This document shows, piece after piece, positions 1 to 4,710 of a DNA stretch of 5,686 nt. Both the position numbers and the translations under genes were made by a program. The stretch covers positions 1 to 5,686 of the forward strand of contig JAISWV010000062.1 in NCBI GenBank assembly GCA_031270755.1, read 5' to 3'. The notes under the pieces were generated by a model that saw nothing but the letters and a program-made list of their open reading frames with translations, did not search any database and was not told the origin of the DNA. This stretch comes from Synergistaceae bacterium. GTDB lineage: Bacteria > Synergistota > Synergistia > Synergistales > Aminobacteriaceae. Positions within the stretch are counted from its first letter, which is position 1; each line of letters opens with the position of its first letter.

Positions 1-1
1 G

Positions 2-136
2 TGGATGCGGTATGAATATCCCGAATACCCGCAGCTTTATCCACCCTTCGAACATGGAGTCAGTATTGTGGACACTTTGTTCAACATAGGGAGAAACGTA
101 TTCGAACATTTATTGCCAAATGGTTCTTCAACATAA
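2..136 (+). CDS. WbqC-like family protein, C-terminal fragment (5' end outside window)
   Basis: Frame 2 is open from the window edge to a TAA at 134-136, giving 44 C-terminal residues. They include the run YPQLYPPFEHG followed by SIVDTLFNIG. This resembles the C-terminal signature of WbqC-family proteins, in which a Tyr-Pro-rich stretch precedes a Ser-[IV]-[IL]-Asp-x-Leu-[FLM]-Asn-x-Gly motif. WbqC-family genes are found in O-antigen and other surface-glycan loci, often beside aminotransferases and acyltransferases for dideoxy-amino sugars, and their biochemical role is poorly defined. The next gene, a sugar acyltransferase 77 nt downstream on the same strand, fits that setting. The assignment comes from remembered motif similarity over a short tail and is moderately certain; the upstream part cannot be judged. 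Confidence 0.6.
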   Translation, partial: WMRYEYPEYPQLYPPFEHGVSIVDTLFNIGRNVFEHLLPNGSST

Positions 137-202
137 TATTACAGGCAATATGTGATTTTCTCGATGAGCCGCTACTTTAGCGAAAGTTGTTGTTTAGAGT
201 CT

Positions 203-208
203 GGAGGA
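203..208 (+). promoter_or_regulatory. Ribosome binding site fixing the acyltransferase start
   Basis: GGAGGA lies 5 nt upstream of the ATG at 214. It rules out the in-frame TTG codons at 187 and 190, which lie upstream of this site and have no comparable Shine-Dalgarno sequence. Confidence 0.75.
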
Positions 209-213
209 CTCCC

Positions 214-876
214 ATGAAAAATCTGTTTATCGTTGGCGACACTTCTTTTTCCGAACTGATTGCCCTGTATATGGAATACAGCGGTCAATATCGTGTCGTG
301 GGATTTTCGGTAGAAGAAAAATATCTGAGTAAAAATTTCATAAATAATGTTCCTGTCGTCCCCCTTGAGCAAGTGGAAAAGTATTTTTCCGTGGAGGACA
401 CGGAATTTTTTGTTGCCGTCGGATACAAACAACTCAATAAAATTCGGACCCGCCTCTACGAAGAAGTAAAGAACAAAGGATATAAAGCCGCATCTTATAT
501 TGACAAACATGCAATTATAGGCCCTGACGTTTCTCTGGGAGAACATATTTTTCTTTTTGAAAATGTCGTCATACAACCTCATGCCGTTCTTAGCGCAAAT
601 ACCATTGTTTGGGCTTCTTCGACCATTACTCACGATAGTCATATCTTTGAAAATTGTTTTTTAGGAGCAGGCTCCACCGTTGGAGGATTCGCCAAGGTGA
701 GGAAAAATTGCTTCGTTGGCATGAACGCGACGATTCATGATCACGTCGAGGTCGGCGAGTATTGTATTGTCGGAGCAGGAGCCAGAGTGCATAAGAGCAT
801 TCCTCCAAAGACGCTTGTAATGCCTGCCGAGGAAAGAATTTTATTTGATGCTGCGGATGGGAGAGAGTATTTTTAA
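214..876 (+). CDS. PglD/NeuD-type sugar O-/N-acyltransferase (left-handed beta-helix)
   Basis: A 220-residue protein with the two-part layout of the PglD/NeuD family. The N-terminal Rossmann-like domain (about 1-95) begins KNLFIVGDTSFSE and contains FFVAVGYKQLNKIR near 65-78. The C-terminal hexapeptide-repeat beta-helix (about 96-205) has repeats such as IGPDVSLG, FLGAGSTVGG, CFVGMNATI and YCIVGAGARV, and ends in a PPKTLVMPAEE segment where the acyl-CoA-binding C-terminus lies in relatives. Known members acetylate UDP-4-amino sugars or sialic acid using acetyl-CoA. His140-Asp141 in TITHDSHI align with the catalytic His-Glu pair of PglD (His125-Glu126); a second PglD active-site histidine (His134) appears to be replaced by Phe149. 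The enzyme is expected to be cytosolic. Donor and acceptor cannot be deduced; the WbqC-like neighbour favours a glycan amino sugar. G+C is low (18/60 at 301-360), much lower than the right half of the window. Confidence 0.85.
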   Translation: MKNLFIVGDTSFSELIALYMEYSGQYRVVGFSVEEKYLSKNFINNVPVVPLEQVEKYFSVEDTEFFVAVGYKQLNKIRTRLYEEVKNKGYKAASYIDKHAIIGPDVSLGEHIFLFENVVIQPHAVLSANTIVWASSTITHDSHIFENCFLGAGSTVGGFAKVRKNCFVGMNATIHDHVEVGEYCIVGAGARVHKSIPPKTLVMPAEERILFDAADGREYF

Positions 877-900
877 GATGATCTCAGATACCGAATCGAG

Positions 901-932
901 ACAACATCGATGTTGTGTTAGTGTTGTATAAT
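901..932 (+). promoter_or_regulatory. Candidate promoter: 16-bp palindrome next to a TATAAT box
   Basis: A perfect 16-bp palindrome, ACAACATCGATGTTGT, occupies 901-916. A consensus -10 hexamer TATAAT is at 927-932, so the palindrome covers the region where a -35 box would lie. No good -35 hexamer is present at 16-18 nt spacing. The layout resembles an operator over an activator-dependent or repressed promoter and would start transcription near 939, giving the glycosyltransferase gene its own leader. The palindrome could instead be a weak hairpin, but it lacks a T-run and is not a convincing terminator for the acyltransferase gene that stops at 876. Confidence 0.4.
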
Positions 933-1001
933 TTTCTAAATACCGAACATCTTTTGTAGCAATCAATGAATCATAACGGAGGTTGCGTCAAAGTATATCT
1001 A

Positions 1002-1964
1002 ATGCGAAAACCTGAATTGATATCCGTGGTCTCTCCCGTTTACAAAGCCGCGGGGTGCGTCGGCGAGCTTTACCGACGCATCGTGGAAGCCGTGAAATCT
1101 ATCGACGCAACGCTGCCCTACGAAATTATTTTCGTCGAAGATTGCGGGCAGGATGGTTCGTGGGAAAAAATACGCGACCTGGCCTTGCAAGACCCCCATC
1201 TCAAAGCCGTCCAGCTGAGCCGCAATTTTGGGCAGCATCCCGCCATCACCGCCGGACTGGCTCTGGCTGCGGGAGATTGGGTTGTCGTCATGGACTGCGA
1301 CCTGCAGGACCCTCCCGAAGAAATTCCGCGCCTCTACGCGAAAGCGCTGGAGGGCTACGACATGGTCTGCGCGAGGCGGGGAAAACGCAAAGACCCTTTG
1401 TGGAAACGCCTCACTTCGCGTCTTTTTGTCGCCGTCTTCAACCGGTTGTCGGGAATGTCTTACGATCCGCAAGTCGCCAATTTTCGTATTCTCTCGCGCC
1501 TCGTCGCCGATACGTACTCCCGTATGGGAGAAAGCGTGCCCTCTTTTGGAGGCCATCTGGAATGGCTGGGATTCAATGTCGGTTACATCGATATCCGGCA
1601 CCAGCCGCGTTACAGCGGGCAAAGCTCCTATTCCCTCAGGAAACTGTTCAAGCTGGCGGCAAACGTTATTGTGGCCTACTCGAACAAGCCTCTTCATATT
1701 TCTATATCTTTGGGGTTCTTTATGGCCTTTTTTTCGACCTTGTACGCCCTTTATATCGTGGCGAAGAAATATTGGGCAGGCGTCAGCGTTGACGGGTGGA
1801 CCAGCCTGATGGTTTCCATATGGTTTCTCGGCGGCATGGTGGTCGGGAATTTGGGCATCATCGGTCTTTATCTGGGAAAAGTCTACGACGAGGCGAAAGG
1901 GCGTCCAATTTATGTGGTCGCGCGCGCTATAAACTGCGAAAAGAACAATCCAAGGAATCCGTGA
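1002..1964 (+). CDS. GtrB/ArnC/DPM1-type polyprenyl-phosphate glycosyltransferase (GT2)
   Basis: A 320-residue family 2 glycosyltransferase expected to transfer a sugar from a nucleotide donor to undecaprenyl phosphate on the cytoplasmic membrane face. The GT-A fold opens with LISVVSPVYKAAG (6-18). VEDCGQDGSWE (45-55) stands where VDDGSxDGT is usual, so the acidic residues are kept but the loop is variant. SRNFGQHPAITAGL (73-86) is strongly GtrB-like, the metal-binding DxD lies in MDCDLQDPPEE (97-107), and RYSGQSSYSLRKL (203-215) matches the RxxGxSkY motif before the membrane part. Two transmembrane helices follow at about 230-254 and 268-292. ATG at 1002 was chosen because the fold begins six residues later; an in-frame ATG at 966 would add 12 residues but has no Shine-Dalgarno site. 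A GGAGGT at 978-983 lies 18 nt before 1002, an unusually long spacing, so the start is not certain. Sugar specificity is unknown. Confidence 0.9.
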   Translation: MRKPELISVVSPVYKAAGCVGELYRRIVEAVKSIDATLPYEIIFVEDCGQDGSWEKIRDLALQDPHLKAVQLSRNFGQHPAITAGLALAAGDWVVVMDCDLQDPPEEIPRLYAKALEGYDMVCARRGKRKDPLWKRLTSRLFVAVFNRLSGMSYDPQVANFRILSRLVADTYSRMGESVPSFGGHLEWLGFNVGYIDIRHQPRYSGQSSYSLRKLFKLAANVIVAYSNKPLHISISLGFFMAFFSTLYALYIVAKKYWAGVSVDGWTSLMVSIWFLGGMVVGNLGIIGLYLGKVYDEAKGRPIYVVARAINCEKNNPRNP

Positions 1965-1966
1965 TT

Positions 1967-2026
1967 ATGAGCCGTGTATTGCTATTCTCTCTCATCCTGA
2001 ACTATAAGCGAGGTTCACGACTATGA
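1967..2026 (+). CDS. Possible 19-residue coupling/leader ORF
   Basis: ATG at 1967 follows an AAGGA ribosome-binding site (1952-1956) at 10-nt spacing. It opens a 19-codon frame, MSRVLLFSLILNYKRGSRL, whose TGA (2024-2026) overlaps the ATG (2023) of the next gene as ATGA. The peptide has a short hydrophobic run (VLLFSLIL) and a basic tail. I recognise no family. The arrangement would suit translational coupling from the glycosyltransferase gene, which ends only 2 nt before this ATG, to the membrane-protein gene, whose own site (GAGG at 2010-2013) is weak. It may also be chance; the only support is the ribosome-binding site and the overlap. Confidence 0.3.
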   Translation: MSRVLLFSLILNYKRGSRL

Positions 2027-3685
2027 AAAAACAGTATCTCTTTATCTCTCTTCTTGCCGTTTACGTCGGTTTGTTTTGCTTTTTGGGCTTTTACGCTTTC
2101 CCGCAGGCGGACGACTATGCTTTGGCAAACGCGGTCCGCGCAGAGGGGTTTTGGCGATTGGTAGTGAATTCGTACATGAATTGGGGAGTTTCTCCGTTCT
2201 ATCAGGTAATCGTGCTAATTCCTATGTGGTTGAACTTCAAGGGGTATTTTCTCCTTCCGTTTCTGACATGTCTATTTAACGTCTGCGTTCTCTACGGATT
2301 GATACACGTGACGGCGAGAGATTTGTCCGTCGCCGCAAAATTCGGGATTGCACTTCTCATGCAGGCGGTGTGGCTGGCGGTGGTGCCGGGATTGAACGAG
2401 AATTTTTACTGGCTGGATGCTATGGGATACACGTGGTCCGCTTCCCTGATCCTGTTGGCAAGCATTCCTTCGGCCGCGCTTCTCAAAAAGGGCAGCTCCG
2501 ATTGGAGATTAACTGTTTTGAGTTTGACCTTGCTGCTTATTGCTTCAGGATTTGGGCCCCAAACCGGCGCGTTTTTATGCGCCATGTTTTTTTGCTTTCT
2601 CTGCTGGTGCATCTTCACCAAGCGACGAACTGCCGCTATCTTTCTTTTGGCAATGACCTGTGTCGCCTTTATGGGGTTTCTCATCCTTTACCTTTCCCCC
2701 GGAACAGCCGCCCGTATGTCCGTATTCGGAAAATCCAGCAAAAATATTTTCCTAAACTTCGGTGTCACCGCCGCTTTTGGCGGTATTACGGCGCTCAAAT
2801 TTTTCACGAAGCCGATTGTCTACCTCGCGATCCTTTACACACACGTCATCGCGGCGCACACAAAGCCGTTCGACAAGGTCCTCTCCGAACACTTGAAGGC
2901 ATGGTATATTTTTGTTATCGTCGCCTTGATTGCTTTTTTTCAGCAGGCGATCGCCGGATTCGCCAGCGGCGCGGGATTGCCGGTGCGGGCAGAGGGTTTG
3001 GCGATTTGGATCATGGGCGCGGCATGGTTCTTTTTGTGGGCCTTCGGATATAGAAACGAGGCAACGCTTGAGAAAATCCGTTTGCTCCGCATATATCCAT
3101 GGCGTGGGGTGCTTTTGGCGCTCTGTCTGATTTTGAACTCGAATTTCCTGTCACTGGTTCAGGACCTGCGCACCGCGCCGCTCTACGCCGAAGAGCAGAA
3201 GCAGCGCGAAGCCTTGGTTGTACAGCAGAAAGCGGAGGGCAAAACCGATGTTGTCATTCCCACTCTAACGCTCAAGCCCAAGTTACTCTTTTTCACGGAC
3301 CTTCGACCCTCGCCCAGCGATTGGAGGAATCAGGGTTTTGCCGAATACTGGGGCGTTCGGTCCATCAGTGCCCTGCCGAGAGCGATACTTCACGACGCAC
3401 AGGCACAGCGCGATTTTCAGGAGGGAAAGCCAGTTGCCTTAGAGGCGCTGGCCTTGGCGGGCGACGCGGAGGCAGTTCATGCTGGGCGAGATTTACGACA
3501 CGACATTCGCGCCGGCGGCGGGCATCGTCAAGGACAACACTACGGCCGCGAAATGGTATCGCATGGCCGCGGAACAGGGACACGCCCACGCACGGCGCCG
3601 CCTGACCCGGCTTTACGCGCTGGGTATGGGTGTACCCAAAAACTATTTTCGCGCCGTGGGGTGGCTTTTACTGTCGCAGCTTTAA
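2023..3685 (+). CDS. DUF6056-like polytopic membrane protein with Sel1-repeat tail, frameshifted near 3472-3478
   Basis: The first 484 codons (2023-3474) encode a multi-pass membrane protein with hydrophobic segments at about 4-24, 60-95, 105-122, 138-153, 163-198, 203-224, 243-276, 293-313, 326-342 and 361-378. Motifs resemble the DUF6056 family: ADDYALA (29-35) just after the first helix, NENFYWLDAMGYTWSAS (125-141), LYLSPGTAARM (222-232) and, after the last helix, DWRNQGFAEYWGVRSI (433-448). An acidic pair after helix 1 is also typical of GT-C membrane glycosyltransferases. Beside a GtrB-like enzyme it is a candidate for the transferase using the lipid-linked sugar; this role is inferred. 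The frame then enters a Sel1 repeat (EALALAGDAEA, to 3474), whose continuation, QFMLGEIYD onward, lies in another frame and stops at TAA 3683-3685. The intact gene would therefore span 2023-3685. Without correction the original frame stays open to 4893, antisense to the CDF gene, giving an artefactual 956-residue product. The weak ribosome-binding site is GAGG at 2010-2013. Confidence 0.7.
3442..3685 (+). other. Sel1-like repeat tail of the membrane protein (two repeats, split by the frameshift)
   Basis: After restoring one codon at the frameshift, the tail reads as two Sel1-type helical repeats. Repeat 1 is ALALAGDAEA joined to QFMLGEIYD, a stretch longer than usual (TTFAPAAGIVKDN) and TAAKWYRMA. 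Repeat 2 is AEQGHAHARRRLTRLYALGMGVPKNYFRAVGWLLLS. Consensus features present include G-[DH]-A-x-A, LGxIY, G[IM]GVPKN/VKDN and A-x-x-W-[YL]. Sel1 repeats are alpha-alpha superhelices that usually mediate protein-protein contacts. The part after the shift has its own ATG at 3479 but no clear ribosome-binding site and begins in mid-repeat, so it is not an independent gene. Its G+C (42/60 at 3541-3600) is like the right-hand genes, not the membrane domain. Confidence 0.75.
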
Positions 3686-3696
3686 CCAACTTAACC

Positions 3697-3798
3697 CCTT
3701 GGGGCTCTGCCCCAAACCCCGCCAGGGTCGCGGACCCTGGACCCATTGGGGTGCAGGGGCCCACGGCCCCAGCCCGGGTTTGGGGCGGAGCCCCAAGG
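3697..3798. repeat. 102-bp nested inverted-repeat element (multi-hairpin, possible bidirectional terminator or MITE-like repeat)
   Basis: The 23-nt outer arms at 3697-3719 and 3776-3798 are reverse complements except for one position (T3708 facing G3787), which would still pair as G-U in RNA. Each arm is also a hairpin by itself (TTGGGGC/GCCCCAA with 3-nt loops: 3699-3715 and 3780-3796). Between the arms lie an 8-bp stem (3722-3729 with 3733-3740, loop GCG), a weak 4-bp stem (3741-3744 with 3749-3752) and a 6-bp stem (3756-3761 with 3765-3770, loop CAC). The whole can fold as a cloverleaf-like structure or as a row of hairpins. It begins 11 nt after the TAA of the membrane-protein gene and ends at the base next to the CDF stop codon. 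No U-run follows on either strand, so intrinsic termination is plausible but not proven. Similar GC-rich palindromic units are dispersed in many bacterial genomes; copy number here cannot be seen. Confidence 0.85.
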
Positions 3799-4710
3799 TC
3801 ATCTCCTACTCTTTTCCTCGTAAGGCTCCGTGTGCAGGGTGATCAGCGCGCTCTTTCCCAAAAGAGCCTTCAATCTCTCTTCAAGCGAGGTCGCGATGTC
3901 GTGCGACCGCTTCAAAGACAGCTCCCCGTCCAGCAGAATGTGAGCCTCCAGCGCCGCGTAGAACCCGATCCTTCGCGTCCTGATTTTGTGGATGCCGAAA
4001 ATCTCCCGGAACTCCAAGGCCGTCTCCCGTATCGATTCGACCTGAGACGGGGCCAGAGAGGTGTCCAAAACCTCCCGGATGCTGTTCCAGAAAATGGAAA
4101 CCGCCGCGTGAAGGATAAAAACACTGACCACAACAGCCGCCACAGGGTCCAGAACGGCCCATTTTCCCCCGCCCGCCAGGCTGCCGCCGATCCCCAGAAA
4201 CGCCCCGACGGACGACATCGCGTCCGAACGGTGATGCCAAGCGTTGGCCTGAAGGGACGCGCTCTCCAGCCGGCGGCCCTGCGCGAAAGTGTAACGAAAC
4301 AGCCCCTCCTTGGAGAGAATCGAGATCAGCGCCATCCAGAACGCGACCACACCCGGCGGATCGACCGGCTTCCCACGCACGACGCGGAGAATGCCGGCGC
4401 TCCCCTCGAAAAAAATCCCCAGCCCCACCGTCAGCAGCACGAGGCCGCAGAAAGCCGCCACCAGCGTCTCGATCCGGCCGTGCCCGTAGGCGTGGTCCTC
4501 GTCGGCCGGTTTGTCGGTGTACTTCAGCCCCAGAAGCACGGCAAAGTCCGTCAGAAGGTCCGACAGGGAGTGAGTCGCGTCGGCGATCATCGCGTCGCTG
4601 CGTCCCAGGATTCCGGCCGCGTACTTCCCCACCGTCAGGACGGCGTTGACGCCCAGCCCCAGCCGCGCCACGGACATGCCCGCCCTCGCCCGCTCGGTGC
4701 CTGCCGTCAT
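3799..4710 (-). CDS. Cation diffusion facilitator (CDF) family divalent-metal transporter
   Basis: A 303-residue inner-membrane metal/proton antiporter of the CDF family, a usual length for the family. TM2 carries ADATHSLSD, putting His47 and Asp51 at the transport site (aligned with YiiP Asp45/Asp49). TM5 carries AWHHRSDAMSS, giving His159 and Asp163. This HxxxD/HxxxD set is typical of zinc-type members, whereas manganese-type members often have DxxxD, but specificity is inferred. PADEDHAYGHGRIE (68-81) matches the YiiP second-site loop, with Asp70, His73 and His77. Six hydrophobic segments precede a cytosolic C-terminal domain (about 213-303) with conserved histidines at 257, 270 and 293 (EAHILLDGE, RSHDIA, TLHTEP). 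The start at 4710 is supported by the ATGA overlap with the ddl stop (4707-4709), implying translational coupling; an internal Met12 is a less likely start. The open frame continues upstream to 5175 only as a shadow of ddl. The TGA stop (3799-3801) touches the hairpin element. Confidence 0.93.
   Translation of the reverse strand: MTAGTERARAGMSVARLGLGVNAVLTVGKYAAGILGRSDAMIADATHSLSDLLTDFAVLLGLKYTDKPADEDHAYGHGRIETLVAAFCGLVLLTVGLGIFFEGSAGILRVVRGKPVDPPGVVAFWMALISILSKEGLFRYTFAQGRRLESASLQANAWHHRSDAMSSVGAFLGIGGSLAGGGKWAVLDPVAAVVVSVFILHAAVSIFWNSIREVLDTSLAPSQVESIRETALEFREIFGIHKIRTRRIGFYAALEAHILLDGELSLKRSHDIATSLEERLKALLGKSALITLHTEPYEEKSRR

Noticed and set aside
47..109. 9-nt direct repeat TTCGAACAT (47-55 and 101-109)
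   Set aside because: Both copies lie within coding sequence and encode Phe-Glu-His; too short and too few to be a meaningful element.
113..139. Possible promoter TTGCCA ... TAATAT before the acyltransferase
   Set aside because: Spacing is 15 nt and the -35 box is poor; it lies in the WbqC-like coding tail and could be chance in AT-rich sequence.
174..187. Small hairpin ACTTT-AGCG-AAAGT upstream of the acyltransferase
   Set aside because: A 5-bp AT-rich stem with no T-run; too weak to call a terminator or attenuator.
172..642. 156-codon minus-strand open frame antisense to the acyltransferase
   Set aside because: No recognisable domain; it lies opposite a clear beta-helix acyltransferase with a good ribosome-binding site.
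999..1697. 232-codon minus-strand open frame over the glycosyltransferase
   Set aside because: Shadow of a strongly conserved GT2 coding frame; the translation resembles no family and has no start context.
2370..3053. 227-codon plus-strand frame inside the membrane-protein gene
   Set aside because: Arg/Gly-rich out-of-frame translation of a gene with clear DUF6056-like motifs and transmembrane periodicity.
3697..3798. CRISPR or transposon terminal repeats
   Set aside because: Only one pair of arms with no spacer periodicity and no enclosed coding sequence; better described as a nested palindromic element.
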